A DNA stretch of 64,000 bases from Tolypeutes matacus (lineage: Eukaryota > Chordata > Mammalia > Cingulata > Chlamyphoridae): the NCBI GenBank assembly GCA_026826555.1, contig JAKSZT010054569.1:5442346-5506345 (forward strand), written 5' to 3'. Position numbers and translations under genes: made by a program. Each line of letters begins with the position of its first letter. Position 1 is the first letter of the stretch. The notes under the pieces are model-generated. The model did not search any database. It saw only the letters and a list, made by a program, of their open reading frames with translations, and was not told the DNA's origin. Below are positions 25,331 to 37,800 of the stretch, piece after piece.

Positions 25331-26335
25331 AGGCATTAAGACACAAAAGGTTGTGTTATACCTGAAACACAAAAGGTTGTGTTAGAAAACACTGGGGTCA
25401 ACTTGAACAACTGTGAGAGGATTTTCCACCTTCTATTCCCTCAGCTGGGTCCCCCACTCAAGACTGAGGAGGGGCTGGCCTTTTATGTACTCCTCCCCAC
25501 AGACAATCCCTTCTTTGACAGGTGCTTCATATGTATTTAAAATGTTAAAAATATAAACATTGAGCACATCATTTTAATAAGAATTGGTAGCACATAAAAT
25601 GAACAAAAATATTGTTCAAAAATAGCAAACACTAAAAAAAATAAGAAAAGTTCATTAGCAATGAGAAATTTTAAATGAAATAATACTGTTTGATCTTTTT
25701 TTAAAAGAAAAGATCTTAAAAATCAAACTGCATCAGTGATGTCATTATTGAGTCACCAACGTATTTTTGTGTGAATTTTTTCCAGCAACTGTAAACATCT
25801 CTTTTTGACTATGCGCTAGTGGGAGAAATGGTGAGGAGATATTTTTAAGCTAAACCCAAATATTTTTCTTCTGACTTTCATCTTCAAATCAAATCTCTTG
25901 TTCAGTAACTTTGAGAAGATCTTATAAAAATCTTTTAGTTTTTTTGGCAGGGACTGCAATCTTTTTATTGCCAGCAAACTCTAGTTTCTGTTTCCAAAAA
26001 AACCCCAGCATTTGGGGTTTATTTTCATCTTCTCTAGTTTCATCATGTATAGATGGAGATTGCACGACTGAGTTACCTGTACAAATTTCCATACTGAAAG
26101 GCTGATATTCCCCGTGTTCAGAATACCTTCCAACTAGGGTACATGTTATTCTTGAAATGGAAGTGTTGCTTTGTCAATTGCCATTTTCTTCCTCCTCCTG
26201 GGGATTGGAGACTTCTTAATGTGTGTGAAATTTAATGCAAACTCTAACTCTCTGGCTAGGTCTCAAAATGCTCAGATTGTTCAAGTTAGAGCAACGCAAA
26301 ACTAAAATGCAGAACACCAGGACAGTCATTCACTA
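25331..26335. other. AT-rich unassigned sequence with an 18-bp direct repeat
   Basis: ACACAAAAGGTTGTGTTA occurs exactly twice, at 25341-25358 and 25367-25384, and each copy can fold into a small hairpin. The remaining AT-rich sequence shows no gene or recognised repeat. Confidence 0.6.
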
Positions 26336-27264
26336 ATGAGCTTTGCTCTCTCTTCTGTCCCTCCACAGGCTGCTCTTCTGTCTGCCTGGGGCTGGGTTGG
26401 ACCCGAGGACCCCAGCCCCACCAGTGCCCCTATTGTGGAGCTGCATCTATGTCAGGGGACATCAGGGGATGCTGTGCCCTGGGACACCCCTCTGAGAAGT
26501 GTCAGGACAGGGAGCCTGTTGGCAGACAGACAGGTCTGCCACTCTCCCAGCAGGCGCCTGGCCGGGCCCACAGAGAACTGTCCCACCCTCCCCTTGGCCT
26601 CAGCCCAAGCCCAGCTCTGGTGCTCCGACCACAGCCAGGCATCTGCTTTGCCTCCATTGCAAGAGCAAACCCCACTCCACCATTCCCAAACCTGGGTGCC
26701 TCATGGCTCCGGCTGGGCTTCCCCTTCTCCTCTTGGCTTCCCTTCCCCACAGCGTTGGCTCCTGTCTCCCCTCCCAGCGCCTCTCACCTTCAGAGCTCTC
26801 CCAGACAGAGGGCCTGACCGGGCGGCTCACAGAGAGCTCAGGGGTGGGCGCCACTTCTTTGACTTCAATCTCGGGCTCAGTGTTTGCACGTTTGTGGAAA
26901 AAAAAAAAAAAATTTTTTTAAAAATTAAAATAGGATTTTAAAAAGGATCCACTTTTGAGGTTTTCCACAGTTCAGTGGTGGCAGGCGCCGCTCCATCGCC
27001 ACCCTTCTCTTTTGGTGTTTATTGGGCACAGGCATGTTTGTGGAACCAGCGCAGTCCAGACTCGGGGGGCCTGGTCCTCGGCACGGCAAGTCAGTCCCCT
27101 TCCCCCAGGGCCTCATTTCCTCATCCGTGACAGGAGGGAGTTAGTCTAGATCAGACACCTCTCCAGGCCTTTTAGATCATGCACCTCCAACAATAAAAAT
27201 TATCCACAATACACATATGCAACACGCACACACAAGAGACAAAACAGTAGAGCCAATACCCGTG
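26336..27264. other. Unassigned sequence, no gene recognised
   Basis: A C-rich stretch (26340-26880) is open in three + frames, but none gives a recognised domain and there is no splice or promoter context. It is followed by an A/T homopolymer tract (26897-26945) and unique sequence. Confidence 0.4.
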
Positions 27265-27890
27265 TGTGTTAGTCAGCCAAAGGGGTGCCGATGCGAAATA
27301 CCAGAAACCGGTTGGTCTTTATAAAGGGTATTTATTTGGGGTAGAAGTCCACAGATACCAGGCCATAAAGCATTAAGTTTCTTCTCTCACCACAGTCCCT
27401 TGCCACGTGTTGGAGCAAAACAGCTGCCGACGTTTGCCAGGGTTCGGGCCTCTTGGGTTCCTCTCTTCCCGGGGCTGTGTCTCTCTCCGGGCTCAGCTCC
27501 TCTCTTTCCTCCACAAGGTCAGCTGTAGACTATGAGGCTCTCTAGGCTTAGCCTCTCTCCACAAGGCCAGCTGTGACCTGTTAGGCAAACAGCTCGTCTC
27601 TTTTCCCGGGGCCTTCCCTCCTTCCTCATGACCAAGCTCCTCTGTCTGCTCACCTCCCCGGCTCCAGCATCAAAACTCCAACATCAGAACTGCTCCCTCT
27701 GTCCCTTGCCTTGCCTTTTATATTTGATTCCCCACCCACCAAGGGGTGGGGCTCAACACCCTACTGACGTGGCCCAGTCAATGCCCTAATCATAAATCAA
27801 TCATGCCCAGATGAACAGACCAGTTTACAAGCATGATCCAATATCTCTTTTTGGAATTCATAACTATATCAAAGTGCCAAACTGCTATAC
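27265..27890 (-). mobile_element. Solo LTR-like element, antisense
   Basis: Read on the - strand it starts near TATAGCAGTTTGGCAC, has a TATA-like AAATATAAAAGGCAAGG after a CACCCC-rich stretch (about 27725), a GC-rich middle, and a poly(A) signal AATAAATACCC (about 27326-27336). It ends TTTCTGGTATTTCGCATC and GGCTGACTAACACAC. This is the U3-R-U5 order of an LTR. There are no internal retroviral genes. I think it is a xenarthran-lineage or MaLR/ERVL-type element, but the name is not known to me. Confidence 0.6.
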
Positions 27891-30044
27891 TGTGCAAACA
27901 TATGCACATGCAAACATGCACAGGACACAATGTACCTACACACATACACAATGCAACAACGCGCATATGCGTGTGTGTATATATTCATCTATAAATGATA
28001 TACTTTAGACTAATATGTTATATAAAAATGCAAAATAAATAAATTAGAAGGATGAGCCAAATATTACATAAAGGATTTTAAAAGTAGATTTCGTTTCATT
28101 TGATATTACAAAATTTCTTCCACTTACTGTTTTATTGTTTGCTTATGGTTAAAAACAATGTGGAAAGGGAAAGCAATATGATTAAATGTGCTTCATTATT
28201 CTTTGAAATCTTGCTCCAGTTCTTTGAGATACAGCAATGCAGAGCTCTGGTTCTAGTTTAGTTTCTTTTTAATAGCTGTCATAGTCAATTCAAAGAGAAG
28301 GACTCTATCACCAGCTGCATGTTACTCATTTTCAATCCCATCTACCAATTAAAGGCCTTTTACTGAAATTAAGCTAGTAAATGTCTATCTTTCCTTATGC
28401 CAATCAGTGGTTCTTACAAACTAATTGGAAAGCATTGTGGACAAATGGACTCTAAATCCATTGAATCCAGACAATTTTCAAACAGGTTAGAAAAATCCAT
28501 TTCTAATAATTTCAAATATGCAGATTAAGCATTTTTACAGATGATGCCACACGTTTTTAACAACAGAAATCCAGTTTTCAAAAGATGCCCTCCAAGTCAC
28601 GTGTACAGAACAGGTACTTTCTCACTCACTATTAAAATGTGTCCCCTTGACCTAACAGCCAGGTGAGTCTGGGTTCACTTTTTGGAGCATATCTGCTGGG
28701 TAGCAAACCACCACAGTCACGTGCATCATAAAAAGGCCAGCAACTTCGGAACACTTGTCTTTTTCTACAAACAAAACACACAATTCATCTTTAAGCTTGA
28801 TGGCTCTTTTAAGTACTTTGCCAAGAGATTCAACCTCCAAGGGGTCCAAAAGATTTTCACGGTCACTCCCATTTCATTACAAAGCATTGTGCAAGTTTTG
28901 TTATATTTTAAACTCTAAAAAAGATAAACTCACCCCAGCAATGCATCCTGTTGCACTTTGTACGCTTCTGGATTTCGCTTCTTGGCTGCAGTAGCCTGCA
29001 GCGAGTTACGCAGGGACTTGGCTCCCCGTGGGTACCCCAGAGTCCCTTTTCCTCACGGTGCAGCCACCCCAGCAGCGATCACATTCACACAACTCCGCCC
29101 CCCGCCCCCCAGCGGTGTTTTTTATTGGAGAAGTCATTTCATGTTCAGTCCATATCGCCCCTTTGCTCTAGTGGCTCATAGAAATGTGGTTCTTCGTGCA
29201 TTTCTTGATTGAAACAGAATCTCGGAAAACCACTTTAGAAACATCTGTCCTTTCATTTGGCTGTTTAGCAAACCTTCTACAGTGTGAAACTTGCTCTAAG
29301 GCTTGTTTCTCTATAGCTTCAGTAATATTTTCCTTGCGTCTCCAGTGATATCTGTAGCCGCCATGCTGGGTTCCGTGTTCTAGTCTTACTACCACCAGCT
29401 ATGAGTCAACTGCCCCTTCCCAACCTGTGTCAGACAAACTCTGTGTGTGTGTGCGTGTGGACATCAGAATCGTGTGACGTGCCTCTAAGGAGGGGCTGTC
29501 ATGGCTTTCGGGCACCCGCCTCCCTCCTGTCTCTGCCAGCAAAGCAAAGCAATGGGGGAGGCCCATAAAGAAGGGAAGACCCTCGTTCCCTGCTGGGATG
29601 CGTGCTGAAGCAGCGAGCTCACTGCTCCCCCTGCACCTGTCTGGCACAGGAAAAGAGAGTGGATGCAGAGTGTCTCGCTGTGTCCGATGGGCTTCTCCTA
29701 GCTTCTACCTCGTGGAGAAGAGCTCCACAGCTCCGACGTTTTCTTCCTGTCTTGCATTTGTATTCTAAGCAGCATCTTCACTTGCGGTTTCACGGGCAGG
29801 AATCTTGTTAAGCCACTTATCCATTTGTGAGAGTTAATTTAGGCAAAACCTGGTAATGTAATCCGTGAAGCCACTTAGCTGGGCACAGGTGACCTGGAAC
29901 ACATACCAGGAGATAACCCTTATCAGCAGTCAAACCAAGGCTTTCTGGGAGATGTTGAGGCAAAAGGATGGAGGAGCCAGACAGAGCAGGGGCTGGTCTG
30001 GAGGCCCTCGCAGGGCAGCTGGGAGTCTCCCGGAGCCTGTCACC
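27891..30044. other. Mostly unassigned sequence
   Basis: The sequence is AT-rich to about 28640, with CA/TG-rich dinucleotide bits at 27900-27990. Short minus-strand open frames at 28652-28849 and 29168-29395 could not be identified. An ATG in good context on the - strand (29364-29362) and an AATAAA (29126-29121) raise the possibility of a decayed retrocopy (see findings). No functional gene is claimed. Confidence 0.4.
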
Positions 30045-30175
30045 TGGGGACCCTGTTTACAATGCAGACCCTGGGGCTGTGCCCCAGACCTTCTAAAGGT
30101 AGGAGCTGGAACTCATGTTTTTAACAAGCGCCCCAGGTGACTCATGTGCTCACTAAAGTTTGAGGGTGACACAGC
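30045..30175 (+). repeat. MER5-like hAT relic
   Basis: ACAATGCAGACCCTGGGG, GCCCCAGACCTTCT, CATGTTTTTAACAAGCGCCC and TCACTAAAGTTTGAGGG are in MER5 order with the terminal repeat partly kept. Confidence 0.65.
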
Positions 30176-30283
30176 CCACAGACTGTCACAGAATGCCCCC
30201 TCTCCCACCCCAAATGCACAGAAATGCCGAATGAAATAAAACCATACATTTGAACACATGGCTGAGTTCAAAAGAAATGAAGA

Positions 30284-30587
30284 GGGAAGCAGCTGTGGCT
30301 CAATCAGTGGGGCTCCCGTTTACCATATGGGAGGCCCCGGGTTCGGTTCCCGGGGCCTCCTGGTGAAGGCAAGCCCGCCCGCACGGTGTGGTTAGCTGAC
30401 CCAGCAAGCACAAGCAGCAAGGGGGGGATAAATGAATAAATAAATAAAATCGAAAAAAAAAAAAAAGTAATAAGAAATTTACTTCCGGGAAACGGATGTG
30501 GCTCAAGAGGTTCGGCGTCCGTCTACCATATGGAGAGACCGGGGTTCCATCCCTGGTACCTCCCGGTAAAAAAAAAAAAAAAGAAAG
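30284..30587 (+). mobile_element. Two DAS-type SINEs inside one target duplication
   Basis: The first SINE (30284-30466) has GTGGCTCAATCAGTGGG and GGGTTCGGTTCCC and ends in an A run. Twenty bases of non-SINE sequence follow, then a second head-only SINE (30487-30580; GTGGCTCAAGAGGTTCGG, GGGGTTCCATCCC) with its own A run. A single 12-bp duplication AAAGAAATGAAG encloses both, at 30271-30282 and 30588-30599. No separate duplication is seen around either one. Confidence 0.85.
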
Positions 30588-31059
30588 AAAGAAATGAAGA
30601 AGCAATTCTCACGTGTCAAAAGTGAAGAGAGAATCAAAACCAGAAAGTAAAGTAGGAGCTGATTGCAGGGGCAGCATGACCGACTTGCAGGCAGCAGGGC
30701 CAGGCTTGGTGTTCAAATGCCCACAAAGGCGGGCAGGGGGCCTCGGATTGCTTGAGGCAGAGCCAGAACTGACCCCTCCGCATGAAGCTGGAGGCTTGAA
30801 AAGATGCTCTGTCAGTGAAAGGGGACTAGGAAAACCAAAGCAAGGTTATCGTCGACTAATTAGAAATCTGGAAGATGGAAACGCTTTCGGCCATTCACAT
30901 CTTCTGTTTGAATTTGTGAAATGAAACAGCTTTCTTAGAGGAGGTGCATCTAACGACAGGGGATTGGGGTTGGGGTGAGGGAGGTTCCAGGGGTCATTTG
31001 GGACCACTAGAGCAAAGCTGGGATCCCATAAGCTCTGCCAAGTGGCAGGGCTGGTGGAG

Positions 31060-31310
31060 AACAGCTAATAGCTACCATTTGTTGACTGCTGTTTATCAGG
31101 CACTGTGCAGCCTTAAACTTATCCTGTTTGAACCTCACAACAACCCTATTAGGTAGATATAATCATTAGCCCATCTGGACTTGCCCATGAGAAAGCCTGG
31201 ACTCTGGGAGATTATACAATTGGTCTAAGGTCACTCACTAGTCAATAGCCAAGCCAGGACTCAAACCTGGGTCTGTCTGGCTTCTACAATCAATATGTCA
31301 ACGGCGGTTA
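31060..31310 (+). repeat. MIR SINE, nearly complete
   Basis: It runs from GCTACCATTTGTTGACTGC through CACAACAACCCTATTAGG, GGTCACTCACTAGTC and GACTCAAACCTGGGTCTG, spanning most of the MIR consensus. It ends about 410 bases before the first visible CIB4 exon. Confidence 0.75.
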
Positions 31311-31319
31311 ATTCTGGGA

Positions 31320-31500
31320 AGTGGTTTACGAACTATTTTTATCCTATTCTTTATAATTTTTTTTTTGTATTTTCCAAGTTTTCTACATAAAATAGAAAAA
31401 TAATAATAATTTAAAAGAATCACATAGAAATAAATAAATAAGAAATACATTTAAAAAATAAGAATTAAAAAAAAAAAAAGAGCCACACGATGACAGAACG
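31320..31500. other. AT-rich tract
   Basis: A run of T and A homopolymers and TAATAATAAT/AATAAATAAATA repeats with no identifiable element. It ends in an A run near 31465-31480. Confidence 0.5.
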
Positions 31501-31723
31501 AGTCTTTGGGATGTGAGTGTAGGAGGAGCTGGCCGTTAAGCCCGGGCTCCCACCCCTAGTCTCCCCGTCTCCCGTCACACCGGGGTCCTGGCTCACCACA
31601 GAGTCAGCGTCTGCTCAGATCCTTGGTTTGTTGCTATGAGGATGGATGAGCAAGGCCGGAGGGGGGGGGGGTGGAGCATGAACCTGACGCTGCCGGGCTC
31701 CCTCCCTCTCCCCCCACCCACAG

Positions 31724-31865
31724 GTCAACCCCTTCAGAGACCGAATCTGCCGAGTGTTCTCCCACAACGACGTGTTCTCCTTCGAGGATGTGCTGGGCAT
31801 GGCGTCCGTCTTCAGTGAGCAGGCCTGCCCCAGCCTGAAGATCGAGTACGCCTTTCGCATTTATG
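31724..31865 (+). CDS. CIB4: CIB4 exon with degenerate EF-hand 2 region (probably exon 4)
   Basis: The exon is 142 bp and opens in phase 0 after a pyrimidine-rich tract and CAG. It ends with the first base of an Asp codon before a GTGGGT donor. It encodes [14 protein letters not shown], then [20 protein letters not shown] and KIEYAFRIY. The loop around NDVFSFEDV lacks the acidic spacing of a working calcium site, as is usual for the second EF-hand of this family. Human has KG where this sequence has ND in that loop, from memory. The following 14.5-kb intron holds most of the mobile elements between the visible exons. Confidence 0.95.
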
Positions 31866-34800
31866 GTGGGTGCAAAGTCTCTGTTTGAGTGAGTGGTGAG
31901 GGGGAAGGGCCATTGAGTAAACACCACATCTGGCATCATCCATCAACATCGGTTTCTTGGGGGGGGGCAGTGTCACTCGGGGTTCATTTGGGCCTTTACG
32001 TGCGTGTATATCCGGTGGCTCAAGTGCTCTGGAATGGAACCAAAGGTGGATAACTGCTTCTTTCTGGGATCCATGCCCCCTCCCCCATCAGAGACAAACA
32101 GAGTCATCGTGCTGTTATTTTATAGTGGTACAGACAGGCCAGAGAGAGAGGACGACGTATGGGTGCAGAGGAGCTAGCTATGCTTGTTGGCAGAAGGAGC
32201 ACTGGATGTAAAGTTAAGAGACCTGAACACTGGTCCTGTCCAAATGACTGAGCAATCTTTGGAAGGTCATTTCCCTCTTCTGGGCATCAGTTTCTTCATC
32301 TCTAAAATGAGGACGTTGAGAAAGAGGATCTCAGGGGTCCCATGACATTTTTTGGTTTCTGGGGCGGCCATGATGCCTTGCTACGGATCTGCTTTTCACC
32401 AGGCAAGTGCCCCCTTCGTGCAGCCTGGAATTCTCAGAAGGAATGAAAAGGAAAGCAGCAAAGAGATCCAGAGGAGCCTGCAAACAGCCCAGTGTGCGAG
32501 GCTCTGAAAGCATTGGGGCAACTCCTTGATCCCCAAGGACGCAAGCATGTAAATGGCCTCTCACCTGCCTTCCTTGCCTGTCTCCACATGGTGGGGACCA
32601 TCTCATTTCTATCACCCAAGTGAACTTGCATAGAATGGGGTGGAATGAGGCCTCTGTTTTCTCAGCAGTAAAGAGGACTTAATATATTCTGTCACCCATA
32701 TGTCCCTAGGCTCACCATGAGCCAGTAAGCATGCATGAAACCGATTCCTCTTCTGAGAATGGCTGAGGATGCTCCTATCAAACCACCCTCTCACAGATAG
32801 CAACTATAAACTCTGATCAAAATATAAAAATCAACTACCTGACAGCGCTAGAGAGTAACCCAAAGCAGACAGATTCTAGAGGGAGCTCACACTGCAGAAG
32901 GAAATGTCACTGCCTGGATTCCCACCCTTTACCCTCCAATTTTTTTGCCTGAGAGTAAGCTGTAGTCAGTGAAGAACCGGAGGGTTTGGGACAATCACAG
33001 CCCTGGGCAGTGAAGAGACAGTCAATAAGAGAGGTGGGGCAGGGAGGGGGAGCCCAGTTTTGTGTATAAACTATGCCCAAATCTTGGTCTGACTTCTGAT
33101 CTACTCAGTGCCTAACAGCCACCCACCTTTAGCAAACTCAAAGCAGCTCAGCTAGGGATAGAAGATCTGAACTGAGATTTGAGCTGCCCCCTCATTTTAA
33201 TTAGGTCTCAAGTGACAAGGTTTACAGTTTGAGTCTAACCAACTGCCTGTTAAAATCTTTAAAAAAAAAAAAAAAGGACTCTTTGGAGGAATATAACAGA
33301 ATCTAGAGTCTCCACAACATAGTATTTACTATTATGCAACCCAAAATTATTTGATGTATATGAGCACACCCAGAAAAATCAATCCATTCTCAAGAGAAAA
33401 ACCAATCAATAGAGACTGACTCCTATCTGACCTATACGCTGGAATTAGCTAACAAGGAGTTATTATAACCATGCTCAATACTATAAAAGATAATATGCTC
33501 ATAATGAATGAAAAGATAGGAAATAGCAGAGAAATAGAAGCCATAAAAAAAGAATCAAATGGAAAATATGGAATGGAGATATAAAATACCCGAAATTAAA
33601 AAAATTCAGTGGATGAACTTAACAGCAAAATGGAAATGAGACAGGAAAGAGTCAGTAAACTTGAAGATGGATCAATAGGAATAATGATATCCTAAATTTG
33701 ATGAAAGGCACAAATTTACATATTCAAGAACTCCAGGAACCCCAAGCAGGATAGAAACAAATGAAATCACAGACTAAAATTCTCAGTAGCCTCCCACCTG
33801 CCATATAGGTGTTTCTCCTTCCTTACCCCAAGTATTTCTGGTACTTTCCAGTTCCCAAATATATCTAGATTCATTTATTTTTTATTTATTTATTCCCCAC
33901 CCCACCCCCACTGTTTGCACTCGCTGTCTGCTTGCCTTTTTTTTTTTCAGGAGGCCTCCAAGATCCGAACCCTGGGCCTCTCGTGTGGGAGGAAGGCGCC
34001 TAATCGCTTGAGCCACCTCTGCTCCCAAATATATCTAAAGAGTTCTCACCCACCAGTTACTTCCACTCTGTCAGAACTCCCACCACAAAGCATTTGCTGT
34101 ACTGGCTAAAGGCCCTGCTACCTCCTGTCAGTACACTTCTGGATGGGGCATCAACTCTGGAAGAATGCCAGCCCAGGCTGGGGGCTCTTGTCTTAGCAGA
34201 GAGTCTTTAGGTTGCAAGTAACAGAAACCTACCCATGTAAAAGGCGACTAAAGGGGAATAACAGAATATTTGTGTTCTATTGCTGTACAACAGATTTCCA
34301 CAAACTTAGTGGCTTTAAGCAGCACACACTGATTATGTCACAATTCCTGTAGGTTGGGTGTCCGGGCACAGCTTAGCTGGATCCTCTTCTTAGGGTCTCA
34401 CTTGGCTGCAGTCAAGGTGCTGACCAGGTTGCATTCTCATCTGCAGGCTCAACTGAGGAAAGATCCGCTTCCAAGCTCATTCAGGTTTTTGGCAGAATTC
34501 ATTTCCTTTCATCTCGGGGAGCTGGGGCCCCATCTTCTTGCTGGCTATTGGCTGGAGGCTGCCCTCAGGTTCCAGAGGCTTCCCTCAGCTTATTGCCATT
34601 TGGGCTTTGTACCATGACTTCTTGCTTCTCCAAGGACAGCTGGAGAAAGAGAGAGAGAGAAAGAGAGAGAGATCTTGAGCCAACCCACTAACAAGAAGGA
34701 ATCTTATGCAACATAATATAATCATGGAAGTGATCTCCAGCCTCCTTTGCCATAGTCTATCCATTAGAAGTAAGTCATAGGTCCTGCCCACACTAAAGGG

Positions 34801-37800
34801 GAGGGGATCACATATAAAGGAATGACGTCCAGGATGCAGGGAGGATGGGGGCACCACGGAGGCTGTCTGCCACGAGCCACACAGAGCCCACGGTGGAACT
34901 GCAGCAGGCCTTCCAGGGGCCTCGGATGCAGCTGGAATGTGGTCAGGAAGAGAGGCAGCTATTTTCTCCTTCTCCTTCTGTGGCTGCACAGTCTTTCATC
35001 TCTGCTTCTCTCTGTGTACCTGCTTCATGGTTTTCCTTCTGCGGATTTCGTTTTCATGCCTCTGTTGCCTTTGGGCCAAAGATGACTACCCCAGGGCCCC
35101 ACATCCTCTGTCTAGCCACGAGCATCTGTTCCTTACTCCCATTTTCTCAAGAGATGCTGATTGGCTCAGGCAAACCAATGATTTACTGCCCCTTGTCTAC
35201 TCAACTACAGCTGAAAAGAAGCAGAGTTACCCAAACAAACATGGCTCCTTGGCCTGCCTTTGGGAGTGGGTACACTTCTCAGAGGCGGCGAAGAGCAGGT
35301 TGGGTGGATGACCCAAAAGATGTCTGCCTTGCCTGTCTTTCCATGGTTTCCAAAACAAAACAAACAAACCCACCCCAAACCTTTAAGGAGCTAGAGAGCA
35401 GGAGGTTCTCTTCAGGTTTCAAGGCCCAGGAGCTGAATTGTGTTCAGCTCAGAGATGAGGAGAACGCCCTGACCCCCAGGCAGTCAGACTGAATGGCAGG
35501 TTTGAACAAGGACCAGAGGCCATACTGCCCCCACGATGTCCTTGTCTCCTCCTCCATGGCCTCTTTCCAGGGCTCCCTGCCCCTACCTCCACCTCGAACA
35601 TACTGTTTCCTTTCTCCTTGAGCCCAAGCACAAAAACAAAAAGCTCAAAGCTGTCATGCAAATCAGCTGTGCAAATAGATGCCTGGGGACCCATAAACTC
35701 CAAGGCTTCATCAGATATGCCCAGACAAATCTTAATTCTCTTTGGGCTCAGAAGATTTGTTACCTTACAGAGCTGTCAGGAGGATTAGAGACGGAACATA
35801 TGAATCCCTAAGCCTAGTGCTTCAAAAAGTGGGGTGGTACTGGTGTACACCAAAGGAAGAAGAAGAGGAGGAATAAAAAGAAGGAAAAAGAGGAGGAGAC
35901 AGAAAGGTGGGGATGGCCATGGCATTTGTAGCCAATGCCTCTAACCTCCTGCTGCTCAAAGTATGGCCCGTGGACCTAAAGCATCAGCATTGCCTGGAAA
36001 CGTGTTAGAAATGCAGAATCTCGAGCCACACCCCAGACCTGCTGAATAAGAATCCGCATTTTAACAAGATTCCCCAAATGATCCACTGTACCAGATTCAC
36101 TGGACCTCAAACTTGTCTGCACATTGGAATCGTCTAGGGCATTTTAAAAACTCCTGATGCTTGGGCCCCACCCCCAGAGTTCTGATGTAATGGTATTGGG
36201 TATGTCCTGGTCGTTGTCCCTTTTTAAAGCTCCCTGGGTGATTCTAATGTGTAACAGAGTTTGAGAACTACGGCTCTAGCCCATTGTATTAGAATTTCAT
36301 TCAATACAATGAATGTCTGGAAGCAGGCAGTCCAGAGTTGGGGCAATGACCCAGGGAAGTTACCAAAGGCCCAGGCTCCTTCAAGCTTCCTAATCTGCCA
36401 TCAAAGATGGCAGTATGGGAATGGTTCTCCTCATGATCACAAAATGGCTGCTGTGCCTACAGGCATCTCATCTGCATTCCAGACAGGAAGAAAAGGGGAT
36501 GGGAAAAAAAGATAAGGACAAGATGTATATCTCAGGCACAGATAAATCTACTCTCCTATAACGAATGTTCTTGGAAGGCCTCCCTCCTCCAACTTTGGTT
36601 TCTATTTCACTGGCCAGAACTGTATTATATAGCTACCCGTAGATGCAAGGGAGACTGGAAAGCTGAGTATTTTAAGCTGAACATGGTGTCATCCTGAACC
36701 AGAACCACAATTCTGTTAGGAAGAAAAAAGGGGAGAAAGGCTATTGGACAAGAATCTAGCAGGGATAACCCCCAGGGTCTCAGCTACTGGGCTTCAGTTT
36801 CTGCAAGGCAGGACTCTCCTCACCTCCGTCTCTCAGCACCTCTGAGGATATTTTCTACCTGTCTGAGACCAACATGAAAGCAATGCCTTCCTGTTCCCAT
36901 CAGCACAGCCGCTGCCAGATGTGAATGGCCCCCAGGCAGGCGCCAGAGAGCTGTCTTCCCACACCTTCCCAAGACCCGATGAAGCAAAAAAGGATGCAGC
37001 TGGAGAGAGGTGAAGGAGGAAACCTCGGTTCTCATGGGAATGATAATGACTGTCTTACCTCCTTCAATCCAATGGGGTCATTTTTCCAAAAGTACTTTGT
37101 CAATTGTAAATGGGAGGACATGGGTGATGACAGTAAGGGCTTTTTCCAGGGGAACCGAGGGCTGAGCCCTGATTCCGCCAGCTCTCTGAGCTCCTTCACT
37201 GTTGGGAGAGAGCAAGATGAAGGCCCACCCCCTCCCCAGAGAACCCAGCCCCCAGCCCCTTCCCAGCCTTCTCTGCCCTTGCACCTGCACAGGAGGGGCA
37301 TTCTCCAGGACTACATTTTTACACCAGCAAATTATTCTGCCTCTGGATGGCTTGGGACCAAAGCCATGTCACTTTGCTGCAGCCTCTGCATATGGGAGAC
37401 GGGCCAGCCGGAAGCCTGGGGACATTGCGGGGTCCCCGGTCAAGGCCGCAGAGCTTCTCACCAGCAGTGCAGCATCCATCACTGCAGCTGTCCACTGCCT
37501 CCAGGCCCAGCACTGGCCCTTCCGCCCCCTCTGCCTGCCCTGAGCCGTTCACGGTGTGTGATGGCAGAGGAGAGCCTTGGCGAACGTCACAGGCCTTAGC
37601 CTCCAGACTCGGGCTGATTAACATTCACCAGGGAAGAGGCACCTGCTCACACAGTGAGGTCAGTTGTCCCTTCCACGTCCATACTCTGGGGCACAGAGTC
37701 AGAGGTCTCGGCTCTGCCACTGAAGACCCCTGTGACATCAGCAAACTTATCCTCCACTCTGTGCTCCGTTTCTTTCATGAGCCTGATACAGCTCTCTCCT

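Noticed and set aside
26336..26941. 201-residue open frame in a C-rich block
   Set aside because: Overlapping frames are open on both strands, the peptide shows no domain or codon bias, and it runs into an A/T homopolymer. It is a low-stop artefact of composition.
36925..37599. 224-residue open frame in the CIB4 intron
   Set aside because: It has no conserved motif, low-complexity Pro/Ser-rich content and no promoter or splice evidence.
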